NCBI RefSeq assembly: GCF_932526225.1
Contig: NC_064037.1
Span: 7,360,203-7,424,202, forward strand
Reading direction: 5' to 3'
DNA length: 64,000 nt
Source of the DNA: Nematostella vectensis
Taxonomy: Eukaryota; Cnidaria; Anthozoa; Actiniaria; Edwardsiidae
Position 1 is the stretch's first letter; each line of letters starts with the position of its first letter. Below are positions 35,699 through 48,150 of this stretch, piece after piece. The notes under the pieces were generated by a model, which was not told where the DNA came from, did not search any database, and worked only from the letters and a program-made list of their open reading frames with translations. The translations under genes and the position numbers were made by a program.

Positions 35699-35903
35699 CA
35701 GGGGCGGATCCAGGACTTCCAAAGAGGGGGGCCGAAGCAAGGTTTTAAAAAAAGTGTGTGTGTGTGGGGGGGGAAGGGGGGGGGGAAGGGGGGGAGGAGG
35801 GGGATATCCTTGGATATCCTTATATTTCTTGTGATTTCTAAGCCATATATCTCAAAATAGGGGTGGCCGGGTCCTGTTCCGCCCATCCCTAGACCCGCCC
35901 CTG
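35699..35903. mobile_element. MITE-like element, ends CAGGGGCGG
   Basis: Inverted ends CAGGGGCGGATCC / GACCCGCCCCTG enclose a G-rich, low-complexity middle (GTGTGTG then G-runs at 35752-35802). CAGGGGCGG ends are common in hAT-type MITEs. No clear 8-bp duplication is visible, so the assignment is tentative. Confidence 0.55.
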
Positions 35904-36208
35904 TAATGGGGGAGGGGCCAATAAGACAGGTAGCTAGCAGTGTCTTTGAACGACGTTGTGTGGCTCAAAGAAAGAAAATAGCTCTTACTTTTCTCTTGTC
36001 TTTTCTCATCCAGCTGTTTCATATGTCGTCTTGTCATGCCATCGCTATTATCATCTCGTCTTGAGTGGCCTGCTGAATAACGACTACTTATCATATAATG
36101 ATGAAGAAAAAGGTTTAGAAGGTTTGTTGATTCTCTAACATACCAGGCTCTGATAAAAGAGCCTGTCGACTTGGCTGGTTTCGCTGTTTTTTCCAGGTCT
36201 GTCCGCAT

Positions 36209-36926
36209 TCAAAAGGGTTTTGAGGGTTCAAAAGAACCACCGCCCGGGGGTATCTTCCCATAGGGTTTTATATTAGAAATGGCATAAGAAATGGCATTCA
36301 GAAAGAGGCGTTACAGCCAACGTTTTCTAAATACTGCTAGATGGTAATACTGCAAGACTAGGAGAAGATACCTGGTAGAGAAAATGAACGGCTAAATGCC
36401 CATCCCCACCCAAAATCTTGGCTACGCGCCTGATAGGCCTATAGGGGCGTGTCCCTTCCGTTCCCTAGAAACGGTCCACGTGACAGTATATTTTCGATGT
36501 GAAATTTTCTAGCCCAGAACTTTTCGTATTTGTAAGGCGGCGTTTCTCAAGCCCTCATGCTAAATCAGAAGCTACCGATAACTAGAAACATGGTGCTATT
36601 TTCTTAATCCAGAAAAATGCTGTTACATTATATGACTGCTTGCCACGTTATTTTCACTAATCAAATTAAGGAAGTACGAGCAGAAGCAATGATAAGAGAA
36701 GTGGAAATTTAATATTTCAGAAGATGGTTTTCTTAACTTTGAAACCAAAACAGAATTAAAGGCTACAAAATTCAGAAATGAATTGGCCAAAATTTTATGT
36801 CAGACAAGCAAAATAAGTTATTTTCATTGATTATTGTTGAATATGAAGTAGAGCTTTTGCACAGTCTTAGGAAAAGGATGTGAAGGTGATCGAGACTAAA
36901 CATTGGAATCCACTTTGCAACTCAAG
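36209..36926. other. Intronic or intergenic, nothing recognised
   Basis: Lies between the two possible exons of the galaxin-like gene. No exon seen. Confidence 0.45.
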
Positions 36927-37009
36927 TACCCTGGTTCCAGAGCCACGAACGTCTCTTCCGCAAGCTCGCTGGCCACTAAATAGACGTTAAAGACTCTGTA
37001 ACCAGGATA
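36927..37009. mobile_element. 83-bp MITE, TACCCTGG family, 9-bp target duplication
   Basis: Ends TACCCTGGTTCCAGAG and CTCTGTAACCAGGATA, flanked by CAACTCAAG at 36918-36926 and 37010-37018. Same end sequence and duplication length as the element at 43972-44096. Confidence 0.88.
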
Positions 37010-37030
37010 CAACTCAAGAAACTTACCCAC

Positions 37031-37253
37031 TATACTCGAAACACCGGATGTTTATTCGAGAAAAGGGTGACCCTTTTCTATCATTCCTTTGCTTACCATA
37101 GCCCCGACCCCTTGCAGGGCTTTGATGAGACCCACTCTCGAGAAGACTATCGACTACACTTTTCAGTCTACGAAATTCGGCTTCTTGGTATGGCGTAAGA
37201 CCAGCGCAGACGGCCGCGAAACTCAAGCCTAGCATAAGAGTAAAAATCCTCAT
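37031..37253 (-). CDS. Signal-peptide exon, possible first exon of galaxin-like gene
   Basis: Starts MRIFTLMLGLSFAAVCAG, a typical secretory signal, then LTPYQEAEFRRLKSVVDSLL and a basic, low-complexity stretch. Two donors overlap at its end: GG/GTAAGT (exon end 37027) and A/GTGGGT (exon end 37031). Only the second joins in phase with the cysteine-rich exon at 35667, although the first matches the consensus better, so the pairing or an unseen intermediate exon is unresolved. A MITE lies 18-22 bases into the intron. Confidence 0.5.
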
Positions 37254-37562
37254 GGCTAGAATATCGCCTGTTTAAAGACTATCCACTCAGTGAGCTACTA
37301 CGCCTCAGTGAATGTGGATTCAATAATGAACACTAGGAAGATTTGCGCGATAAAAACTTGTGACGAATTCACTGTTGGTGTATCAAAACATCCAAACCCA
37401 AAGTGTAGTATAGTCTATAAAAGGTTAAAACAAGCTACCACAATTACCAAGAAGTACTCTTTAATCGCTTTCGTTCTATTGGTAATTTAAATAGCATTTC
37501 TAAAAAGCTTTTCTAAGAGAGAATCACATTATGACTGCCAATTTGATAAAACAGCTACCTTA

Positions 37563-37855
37563 CTGTCGAATCCGTTGTATCGCGACGCCGTATTATCGAA
37601 ACATCGATTTGTTTTTGTCTTTTGGGATTTTCTGTTCCGCCAGTCAATTCTAAGCCAATCAGATTCTTGCTATCTCTCGCCTAGTGCAATTGCCTGGCTT
37701 TCTGTCGCGGCACTTTCTGGTTTTCGTCCAGAGGATAGCTCGGGAAGTTCACAAAGCGGGATTCTGATTGGCTCAGAATGGTTTTACTGGCGAAATTGAA
37801 AACCAAAACAAATCGTGTTTTGAAAACGCGGGTCGCGATACAACGGATTCGACAG
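37563..37855. mobile_element. Foldback MITE with perfect 24-bp terminal inverted repeats
   Basis: CTGTCGAATCCGTTGTATCG at 37563 is mirrored exactly at 37832-37855 (24 of 24). Complementarity continues inward for about 100 bases (for example AGCCAATCAGA / TCTGATTGGCT). No coding content. A target duplication is not obvious. Confidence 0.85.
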
Positions 37856-38106
37856 CAACTTAGTTTGCAAAAATATATTGTCGATACATATCAGTACCTC
37901 CTCGAATATCTCACTAGACTTCTCACATTTCTTTGTCTTTCAGTGACCGAGTAAAACATACTTATTCCCAATGCACTCATTCGAGGGGAAACATCTAGTA
38001 AGATAAGAAAATTTATAAATTGTCTTGAAATATTCCAAGGCAAACGTGTTGCACAGGTTAACTCTGCATTCAAAATAATTGATAAAGACAGACTAGTCAC
38101 ATCCAG

Positions 38107-38740
38107 TCAGGGGTGGGGATAGTTGTCAGTAACTTTCCTTTGGGGATATGAGAAACGTTATTCCTCTTTACCGTTAAATCCTATCAAGGGTGGGGATAGT
38201 TGTCAGTAACTTTCCCTTGGGGAGATGAGAAAAGTTATTCCTCTTTACCGTTAAATTCTATCAAGGGTGGGGATAGTTGTCAGTAACTTTCCCTTGGGGA
38301 GATGAGTAACGTTATTCTTCTTTACCGTTAAATCCTATCAAGGGTGGGGATAGTTGTCAGTAACTTTCACTTGGGGGTATGAGAAACGTTATTCCTCTTT
38401 ACCGTTAAATCCTATCAAGGGTGGGGATAGTTGTCAGTAACTTTCCCTTGGGGATATGAGAAACGTTATTCCTCTTTACCGTTAAATCCTATCAAGGGTG
38501 GGGATAGTTGTCAGTAACTTTCCCTTGGGGAGATGAGAAAAGTTATTCCTCTTTACCGTTAAATCCTATCAGGGGTGGGTATAGTTCCCACTAAGTAACC
38601 TTTCCTTGGGGATATTAATTAAGTTATTCCTTGTGGTATCTTTACATTTAAATCCTATCAGGGGTGGGGATAGTTTTCAGTAAATTTCCCTTTGGGGGTG
38701 ATGTAAGCTCTTTCTTGTACAATCTTTACTGCCGCAACAA
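38107..38740. repeat. 77-bp minisatellite
   Basis: About eight copies of a unit containing GGGTGGGGATAGTTGTCAGT and TTATTCCTCTTTACCGTTAA. The last two copies are more diverged. Lies just beyond the ESCO-derived 41-bp array. Confidence 0.92.
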
Positions 38741-38802
38741 ATCATCGTTAGGGATTGTTTTCAGTAGCTTTCCCACTGGTTCATCCTTATGTTAAAAGGG
38801 TG

Positions 38803-40222
38803 AAACACTGAAATGCCCACATAGGCGGTCATCTGAAGACCAGTAACACTGGAATGCCCACATAGACTGTCATCTGAAGACCAGGAACTCTGAAATGCTC
38901 ACATAGACTGTCATCTGAAGACCAGGAACTCTGGAGTGCCCACGTATGCTGTCATCTGAAGACCAGGAACTCTGGAATGTCCACATAGGCTGTCATCTGA
39001 AGACCAGGAACTCTGGAATGTCCACATAGGCTGTCATCTGAAGACCAGGAACTCTGGAATGCCCACATAGGCTATTATCTGAAGACCAGGAACTCTGGAA
39101 TGCCCACATAGACTGTCATCTGAAGACCAGGAACTCTGAAATGCCCACATAGACTGTCATCTGAAGACCAGGAACTCTGGAATGTCCACATAGGCTGTCA
39201 TCTGAAGACCAGGAACTCTGGAATGCCCACATAGGCTATTATCTGAAGACCAGGAACTCTGGAATGTCCACATAGGCTGTCATCTGAAGACCAGGAACTC
39301 TGGAATGCCCACATAGGCTATTATCTGAAGACCAGGAACTCTGGAATGCCCACATAGACTGTCATCTGAAGACCAGGAACTCTGGAGTGCCCACGTATGC
39401 TGTCATCTGAAGACCAGGAACTCTGGAATGTCCACATAGGCTGTCATCTGAAGACCAGGAACTCTGGAATGCCCACATAGGCTATTATCTGAAGACCAGG
39501 AACTCTGGAATGCCCACATAGACTGTCATCTGAAGACCAGGAACTCTGAAATGCCCACATAGACTGTCATCTGAAGACCAGGAACTCTGGAATGTCCACA
39601 TAGGCTGTCATCTGAAGACCAGGAACTCTGGAATGCCCACATAGGCTATTATCTGAAGACCAGGAACTCTGGAATGTCCACATAGGCTGTCATCTGAAGA
39701 CCAGGAACTCTGGAATGCCCACATAGGCTATTATCTGAAGACCAGGAACTCTGGAATGCCCACATAGACTGTCATCTGAAGACCAGGAACTCTGGAATGC
39801 CCACGTATGCTGTCATCTGAAGACCAGGAACTCTGGAATGCCCACATAGGCTATTATCTGAAGACCAGGAACTCTGGAGTGCCCACGTATGCTGTCATCT
39901 GAAGACCAGGAACTCTGGAATGCCCACATAGGCTATCATCTGAAGACCAGGAACTCTGGAATGTCCACATAGGCTGTCATCTGAAGACCAGGAACTCTGG
40001 AGTGCCCACATAGACTGTCATCTGAAGACCAGGAACTCTGGAATGCCCACATAGACTGTCATCTGAAGACCAGGAACTCTGAAATGTCCACATAGACTGT
40101 CATCTGAAGACCAGGAACTCTGGAATGCACACATAGGCTGTCATCTAAAGACCAGTAACACTGGAATGCCCACACAGACTGTCATCTGAAGACCAGGAAC
40201 TCTGGAGTGCCCACGTATGCTG
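38803..40222 (-). repeat. 41-bp minisatellite derived from ESCO C-terminal codons
   Basis: About 34 copies. On the minus strand the unit reads CAGCATACGTGGGCACTCCA then GAGTTCCTGGTCTTCAGATGA. The first copy (40182-40222) is the end of the ESCO coding sequence including its stop; later copies are identical or differ at a few sites. The array therefore begins inside the gene and would form its 3' UTR. Confidence 0.93.
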
Positions 40223-43200
40223 TTGCCAGTCTCTTGCCATCCGGAGTGGGGTCGGAAAAAGCAAGTGCCTCTTTAGGAATAGGGTAGCCATAAATAAAAC
40301 AGTTCCTGCCAAAGAAAAAGGAACAAATTTGTGTCAATATAAACATGATTATTGAGACAAATGCTAAGAGCAATCATTTATTCTAAAAAAACCCTCAAAC
40401 TCTTGGCAAGTTAAACCTCCTTGCAGCTGGAATGATGTATTATTTAGGTGGAACAAGGAGAACAAGGAAACCTGGAGAAAAACCCTAGGAGAACCAAATC
40501 AACTCTTGTCAGAACCAGGGGTTGACAACAACAACAGGTTTTCTGAAGCAGGTATGTATACACCTGTTTCAGCAAATGCTGTCAACATCAAAGGCAATGC
40601 CTGCAGTAAAAAGTTTGATTACATTTCATTATGCATTTGGTCATATTTTATATATTCCTTTATCCTAAAATAGTCCTGAGACAAGTGCATCCTAGTATCA
40701 GAGGCCAATGTCAATAAAACAAAGCAGCTTTATCTTTAATAACTTACCTAACACAGTCAATCAGTCTGGTAGCAATTTGCTTCCTACGGGACTGTTTCCA
40801 CACCCATATTCTACTGATACCGCACTGCGCAGGTACAGGGGTGGGGCTACAATGACACCAAATATTATTAATAAGTATTGATCAATTAATATTGTTTAAC
40901 TCCTCTTCGTAAGATAGGTATACCGTATGTAACATGATGTAGGCACCAAAAGATCTGAAGCCTGCATTCTTACTATGTATCTTACTATCACATAAAGTAG
41001 CAAAAGAACTAAACACTCACCTACAACACCAAGCAGCAATTTGTCGATCTGGGGTGGAGTCCTTGTTTGGGGTGCTTGGTAACACTGGGTAGCCCTAGAG
41101 AGACAGAATACTCAAAAATATAAATTGATAATTCTTTATCTGAAATACTTATTAAAATACTTTTTGAATTTAAGTATATTATGTGTATTTTATTTCACAC
41201 TTTTTTCTGGGCCTCAGAGCTGGTACAACAGCAAACATGAGCATTGTAAACAAGTTGTGAACCTCATAAACAATGAGATCTAGGCTGCTAAAGTTTTGTT
41301 AACAAAAAAGTGATGTAATCTTACCTTGTCAATATGGGTCGCCACACAGCATCCAACTACCTTTTTGTTAGCAATAAAAAGGAATGTCTGGTGGAAAATG
41401 AGTGAAACAATACATGAAAATGTTTATTCACTGCAGCAGTATAGTATACAAACTTTAATTTCAATATAAAATTCACCTTTGACTCATTTTTTCTATATGG
41501 CAGATCTGCAGCAAAGCCCAATTCACTGTCGACAACTTTCCTGATCTCTTCCACCTATGGAAATGAAGCAATCTTGACTGAGAACCTTATAAAATAATAT
41601 AAACCCAGCTAAGATCTCATACCACAGATAGACCATGCAATGGTTTCGAAGCTTGTTCGTAGCTTGGAATCGGCGCATTTGATAAGGATTTCATACCTTT
41701 TTACGGTCTAAAATTCAGAACTATCAGTTTTCGGAGCAAGGTAAGTAATCTGTTATCTCTTATTTAAGTTTAATTTATATAACAGATTACTATGCTATAT
41801 ATTATCTTTATTTTATTCTATAAGAAATTTTATATGCTATGCTATAAAAAAACTACGCCCAAAATATTTCTGACTTTTCTCTGCCTTATTGGGGGCCCTG
41901 TGTTCAGAGTGTTTGGCGGGAAATTCATGCGAGTTTGCAGTTTTTCCAACACGTTTGTATGGGCATTGAAAAGCACGAATCCTTGCTTCATCGGCCCAGT
42001 CTTGGTGGTACTTTTTGGTGGTAGGTTCCACACTATTTTCTGTGAAATGTATTACGAATAAGGTATGTGGCTTTATGTATGATCTGCTAAGCTTGAGATT
42101 TGTTTTCTCGTATTAATAAGTAAAGTCATATTTACAAAGAATAAACATAGACTGACAGGATATCAGAAGTGAATCTAACAGCAAATGGAAGTTGAAAGGG
42201 ATTTCAAAAAATCAGTTTTTATTCTATAGTTTAATCTAATATTTAAGTATTTAATCGATACTATTGTGGCAGTTTTAAAACCTCTTTGAAATGATTGTTT
42301 ACAAAATACGAGCACTTGCTGTCGTGCAAGACGCAAACAAAAGTCTTCAAAAGTGATATCCTATCAACATTGTGGTTTATTTTTTTTTCACCTGAACATT
42401 AACTGTGATTTGCTTGAAAACCATGAAGTTCTGGACTTCAATGGTGTTTTTGGCTGTGAGAAATACTTTTTGGATCTCTGTGGAGAGCCCAAAATGGCAC
42501 GTTTGCGAGTGCTTTCTCTCGCTTAGAAAAATGGTTGAATTGCAGCTTCTCTTCTTCTAATCATTTCTAAGGAGAAACCTTTCCCGATACCCCCTATTAG
42601 CTAGGGATTGTGATTCCTTGGTTTTTGAGTTTTCTAGTTGCTCCTTTTGTCCGTGAGAGATGGCACACACTTTTTCAGCATATTAGACATAAGATTTGAC
42701 AACAACCAGACATGTTCTAAGTATTAAGGCAATTTTATTGGCAACATTTCAAAAAACTTTAATCCACTCGTGGTACCTCTAAGAAGAACAGCCGATACCA
42801 AGCTACAAACAAGCTTAAAAAATCATTGTCTGGGCTACCTGTGGACATACATGCATAAAAACATTACCTTTTTAAGCCAGGAGGAATGGTCATCTGATGT
42901 CACCATTATTATTCGGCCATCATGGAATTCCTGTAGCACCCTCTCATTCTTCCAGCCCTGTCATACAGACAAACAAACAAACAAGTGAATTAGACAATAC
43001 TTCTCCTAAAAATCTACCTTGAAGTGTCTATCCAGCTCCACCTTACCTTTCAATAATAAAAGAGGCACAATATCACAATATTTGTAAATAGTCAAGTTGT
43101 TATTTTGTGTATACATTTTGTGTTCTCATTGTAAGCTTTATGTAGTTTCATGTGATTATATGTACAGTAATAACAAATGTTAAATAATAAAACAGTAAAA

Positions 43201-46200
43201 AAACAAACAGCCCCAAAAGGTGATTTCTAACAGACATGGCCTAGGATCTTAGCCTTGACAATTTTGTGGAGTTAACCAACATGGCATCATCTTCACTAGC
43301 CAACTAGCATGGCAAAGAAATGCTTTAATGCACATCAGAAAACAATAGAAATCCTCCTACTATTTATTAAAATTTGTTTCAATCAGAACATTCTTATTGT
43401 CCAACTTTCCTAAAACTTTGTCTGGTGGTCACAGTATGTTTCAAGATGTGGGTTAACAGTAGATAATCTCACGAGATGATCAGAGAAAGACAACAACACG
43501 AGTGTTTAGCTCTGTAGCCAAGATGGAGGGCTGCATCCGGGACTTAATTGTTCTTACCACAGGGAACCCAGATATTGTAACACAGTAGAATGTATTGCAC
43601 AATGATATGAACACCTTCAATATTTCATAGTCCATCAAAGTACTCACATTGAACTTTAGCCCGTTGACAAACTTCTTGTGGTGGCGAATGTGGTCCGCCT
43701 CATCATCTGGCTGGGCAGACATATACACCATGCCACATGTCGCACATGTGATGTGGCCAAAATTACGCTGGCCAAGGTCCTAGTACATTTTTTTTATAAA
43801 CATTGTTATGGGTAAGCAGAAATTGTTATACATATAGGTATGATAAATTATTTTGTAAAAGATTAAATGGGAGAATTGGTTGCACTGTTGGCAGGGCATC
43901 AATATTGTAGTACATGTGTCTCTTACCACTAGAGTTTACCACAAGAGTTCTGACGTGAGTTGAGTTAGCTGTACCCTGGGTACCAGAGGCTCGAGCTACA
44001 CTTGACAACACAAGCTGCGAAGCGGCCATAGTCTGTAAAGGGCCCATAGTAAATGAACGAAGCTCGAGACTCTGGTACCTAGGGTAAGTTAGCTGGTCCT
44101 CGCCTTTGCTCTGAGGGTTTTTTTCAGGGTACTCTAGTTTTTCTCCCTCTATTGAAACATACAATTTCTATCTTAGATGTGATCTGTGGTCAGACACGAG
44201 TCATACTGCAAATGCCTTAGACCCCTTCTATGCCTTCGACTCCACCATTTTGTATCCGCACTCTCATAATGCAGCATCCAAGCTGCAATGAAGGTAATTG
44301 GCTTCCAAAACTTATTTCTTTCTTTTATCTATTTATAGTAAATTAAGGGGAACTTACCAGGTACATTTGTTCTTTAGTTTTATCATTGACCTTTTTCCGT
44401 GACCTGAAAAATAAGACTTAGTAATCAGAGAAAAATAATAAAAACATCTACAATAAGCCCATCTCAAAAGTAACCATCAGTGTGGTTGAAATCTTTGGAA
44501 TTCCCATAGAGTCAACAGAAATGATTCTGAGCTGACACATTACTAATAGAGCTCCATCTTAATATCCTGGCAGAAATAATTTCATACCTATTCAATCTGT
44601 CAGTGGGAAAAGTGTGGTTAGCTAACATCAAAGCATGGCTCACCTTTCTTGCTTCCGAGCTGTCATATCCACATTACCCCTATCAGCATTAATACTGTGC
44701 TCTTTGGGTGATACTTTGAAGAATTTTGTAATTGAAGTCTGGCGTTCAGGCGATTTGTTTGACTTTGTTGAGCTGCCTTCTGACTGGCTTGGACTGTAGC
44801 TCTTATCCGACTGATCAGGAGAGTTAAACATAGGTACAGTAACCACCCTCTCTTCCTGAGAATCCGCTTGGCTTTCTAGTTCATCAGTAAAATGTTCTAG
44901 TTTATCAGATGTAAGGGGGGATGTTGAAAATCCATTGGTATTATCTGAAGGACTAGAATTTGAAAACACATACTCCCCATTATTCCCTTTCAAGAAGATC
45001 CCAGAATTTATAGAGCCCAGACCACTTGTGAGACTCTCCCTTGAACTGATTGACTCCAGATCTAAAAGCACTTTATCCACTAGACTTAGAGAGTTCTCTT
45101 TTAGACTGCCCTCATCAACATCCTTCTCTTTGATGTCACTCTCTAAATCCAGAATATCCTTAGGGCTTAGGGTAGTAAAGTGTTCATTTTTATGGACTTG
45201 ATTGTTTTTAGCAGTGACATTTCCGAGCACTAAATGGGGAAAGCTTCTTGGTGAAGGACTATACTTTACAACATCTGTTAAAGGAATTGAAAGTTTGGAC
45301 ATCCTGCCCAACTGAGTCTCAGTTCTTTTGGAATATTTAACATCACCCTGACTATGCTTTAGTTTTCTTTTGCTGTGCTTTGGTGTAGTTTTCTTTTTTG
45401 GTAGTTCCACCTTTCTCTTTAATTTCCTTTGAGGTTTCTTTCTGTATGCAAATGAGAGAGATTCAATCCTTGATCCATAAAAGCTTTTAGGTTGTAAGCA
45501 ACTTGTTGGTGATAAAGAGCTACTTTTGATGTGCTCATTTGATGGGTCTCGAGAAGGTGTAGCATTGTTAGACAAGCTGATTTGTCCGGGTGATAGCACC
45601 ATCCCCCCAATAGATGAGAGCCAGTCTGCCGGGGATGAACTGTTAAGATAAAAGTCAATTGAAACACCTATTTTCAAATTCTCAAAAGATTTAATGATAT
45701 GTACACACATGTACATGTTTGGAATAGAATAACTGTTTGACCTTTTACCAATGTCAGGGCTTTCATTAACTTTCAGAGCAGGCGGTGGAGATTAATAAGT
45801 AGGGGGTGGAAGTTATTTTATCTTTTTAGTTCAAATAAAACTAAGTCGAAGTTTTTAAAAAAAAGTAGCTGGCTCTTCCGCCAACCGCAGGGACCTAATG
45901 AAACCCCTGAATGTACCATGATATCTGTGACTACCATTCCTCAAGTGCAGGGGAAAAAGTTCCCTCCCCCATTTTTTGTTCTATGGTAACTTTGATTGAC
46001 AGCAGACTAGGTCTGGTTTATAGAAGGCTGAGGTGAATTATAGTAAATAAATCTTTCAGTCACTTAGGTCTGATTCCTACATCCCCCCTACTGTGAATCT
46101 AATTGCATATTTGTATCAACACATATACATTGGGTTCAACATTGATTTAGACGTTGCACAAGATAATAATGAGTTGTGCTCAATGACATGGAATTGTTCA

Positions 46201-47444
46201 TGTGCCCAATCCAAACAATTACATTCATCACAGCAGTAGTGTAACTTATGGGCCTGAAACCAAAATAAATTATTCATAACAGATAACATTTATCCATGAT
46301 GGATGACTGTTTTAGCAGATTTGTCACCAGTTTACATCAGGTGTATTACGTAACAACCTCAGAAAATATTTCACAATTCTAAAAGCGGTGTGTGTTGGAA
46401 GTTTCTTTGAAGATGTGACTGAATATTTGGAGCGGATGGACTGTTAAATAGCATGGATTTTAATAGAATATTTTATCTCTTGACAGTCGAGGTGTCTGAC
46501 GGCCCTATGGAAGCAAACTGCTGACAATGCAACTTTTTTTATATTGCCAGGCACACAGTTTGCATCGTAAAATTCACAACTTGATTTGGCAATGAATCAA
46601 CTTTTTAGCCTAGCATATGCCTTATTAATAAATCACACTTCTGCTGTGTCGAATTTAATCATCTGGATTGGGCATATGCCCGAAGCAGTTAAAGCCGCAT
46701 TGTCACCAGTTCACTTGCGGAGGCCCGACGGAAACCTCAACCGTTAAAGACAAAAGAATCTATAAGAATCCGTGATATTTAACATGCCATCCGCTCTAAA
46801 TTATCAATCACATCCTCGAAGAAACTTGCAATATACACACTGCTTTCAATATTTTGAAATATTTTTCGCGTTTTCCGTTAAAAATCATCGGAGATTGTAA
46901 CGTAATCGGCCGGAAGTAAACTGGTGACAATGCGGCTTTAAGTTCGGCACAATGAATAAGTTCGGCATGAGCACGGCTGCAACAGTTGTGCTGCACGGCA
47001 AAAACACGACACTGATTCAAACGTCGAGCTTTTGTTGTACCGATTCAAATACAATCTTATATTTTATTTTGATCTTTTGTGCAACAGAAACTTCATTTCA
47101 TTCAAGACAACTTCGACAGCAAGCAATCTATTTATTGAGAGCAAGTCATTGGGGGTCATTTTGTTTGACGTCCGAATCAACGTCAAATGTTTTTTTTTTT
47201 CCACACGACGTATGAATCAGGTCTCAAAATACAACATATTTTAAAGGGATAATATATTCTTAGTAATAGCAAGTTGGAATCTTGTACAACAGAGCTGTTC
47301 ACTGGGCCCCGGTATGAAAATAGCAAATGATCTCAACTGAACAACAAACCTTTGCAGCTTCGCATCGGCTCCCTTGAATGAACTCGCTTTTGGTGAAATC
47401 TCTGATGTTTTCTTTTTGGCCATTAGTTTCCCCGTTCTTTTCAT
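40182..47444 (-). CDS. ESCO2: ESCO1/2-type cohesin acetyltransferase (Eco1)
   Basis: Nuclear acetyltransferase that modifies cohesin SMC3 in S phase to establish sister-chromatid cohesion. Ten coding exons: 47350-47444, 44644-45639, 44358-44403, 43648-43779, 42868-42957, 41477-41554, 41325-41387, 41021-41094, 40748-40846, 40182-40305; 598 residues, all in phase. Order: basic N-terminus; a PCNA-binding PIP box QTSITKFF (332-339); C2H2 zinc finger about 391-413 (CATCGMVY...HIRHHKKF); then the GNAT-type domain with [38 protein letters not shown] (acetyl-CoA loop) and the ending [28 protein letters not shown]. Length is close to human ESCO2 (601). ESCO1 versus ESCO2 is not decidable here; invertebrates usually have one gene. 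The final 13 codons are the seed of the flanking 41-bp array. Confidence 0.95.
43972..44096. mobile_element. 125-bp MITE, TACCCTGG family, 9-bp target duplication (ESCO intron)
   Basis: Ends TACCCTGGGTACCAGAG and CTCTGGTACCTAGGGTA, followed inward by CTCGAG on both sides. Flanked by AGTTAGCTG at 43963-43971 and 44097-44105. Confidence 0.9.
46317..46540. mobile_element. Diverged copy of the TTAAAGCCGCATTG MITE family
   Basis: Starts near TTTGTCACCAGTTTAC and ends near GCAAACTGCTGACAATGC. The interior shares GGAGCGGATGG and related blocks, in inverted orientation, with the intact copy at 46689-46942. Edges are approximate. Confidence 0.55.
46689..46942. mobile_element. 254-bp MITE with TTAAAGCCGCATTGTCACCA ends (ESCO intron 1)
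   Basis: The first 24 bases recur inverted at the right end (TGGTGACAATGCGGCTTTAA). The outer TTAA may be the target duplication, which would link it to piggyBac-like or other TTAA-targeting elements. Non-coding. Confidence 0.82.
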
Positions 47445-48150
47445 TCAGTGGAGCATTTAAGGGCACGTAGAAAGAACAGTTTATCGATAAAGGTCTTGTA
47501 GTTGTGCTGCTGTGAAAGAACAAGCTTACAAACCAGGAAGTAATCAAATTTAAGATAATCAGGAAGGAGAAATAGCTAAAACGAAGCTTATGTTTTTTTC
47601 TTTTGTCCTTAATCAAGCGACAGTTTTTAACTTAGCCACTTCATGACGCTTATTCCTTGTATGAATGATAGAGTTCGCTTCTCCGCCATCTTGACATGGA
47701 GTTCTTTCGAGTGTCGTATTTTCGCGCGCAACTGGTGTAAAGTCGTGATGCATTGTGGTATAGACCGAGAAGGATCTGGGCGGCCACGATCATTGCCCGT
47801 ACTCCATTCGCGAAAATGAGGGGAAAAAAAGAATTTAGACGGACATATACGGTATGCATATGTGATATGTGGTAAAATGTACAAAGTTTGAGAAAAAAGG
47901 GATTATCAGGATAGGAATTCCGAGGAGATGGTAAAGGGGGAGGGGAAAGCAAATAATCGTCGAGGAATGTTACTTGCTGTGAATCAACGCAAGTACTTAA
48001 CATTTTTCTAAAAAAGAAAAGAACAAATAAAAAATACGGACTTTGCCCTCGTCATGTGACTTGTCACTTCCGGTACTACGAGAACGCCCGTAATTCTACT
48101 TCCGGTACGCTTACATCCGCCAGTCTTCGACAAGCGAACCGTGCGTCAAC
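47445..48150. promoter_or_regulatory. Divergent promoter, ESCO / CaaX coiled-coil gene, with two ETS-like sites
   Basis: 706 bases between divergent start codons. Two identical ACTTCCGG boxes (48066-48073 and 48098-48105) lie 32 bases apart, 46 bases or more before the right-hand ATG. CTTCCGG is the core bound by ETS/GABP factors in many housekeeping promoters. Function is inferred. Confidence 0.5.

Noticed and set aside
35740..36208. Minus-strand ORF as an extra exon of the galaxin-like gene
   Set aside because: Overlaps a G-rich MITE-like insert and lacks cysteine pairs or convincing splice sites.
38803..40222. CRISPR-like array
   Set aside because: Units are contiguous 41-bp repeats without unique spacers, in an animal gene context, and match the ESCO exon.
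41792..42061. 89-codon ORF inside an ESCO intron
   Set aside because: No resemblance to a known family, no supporting splice signals, and ESCO exons on either side join directly in phase.
47627..48003. Minus-strand ORFs upstream of ESCO exon 1
   Set aside because: Promoter-region frames with no family match. ESCO already has an in-phase ATG at 47444.
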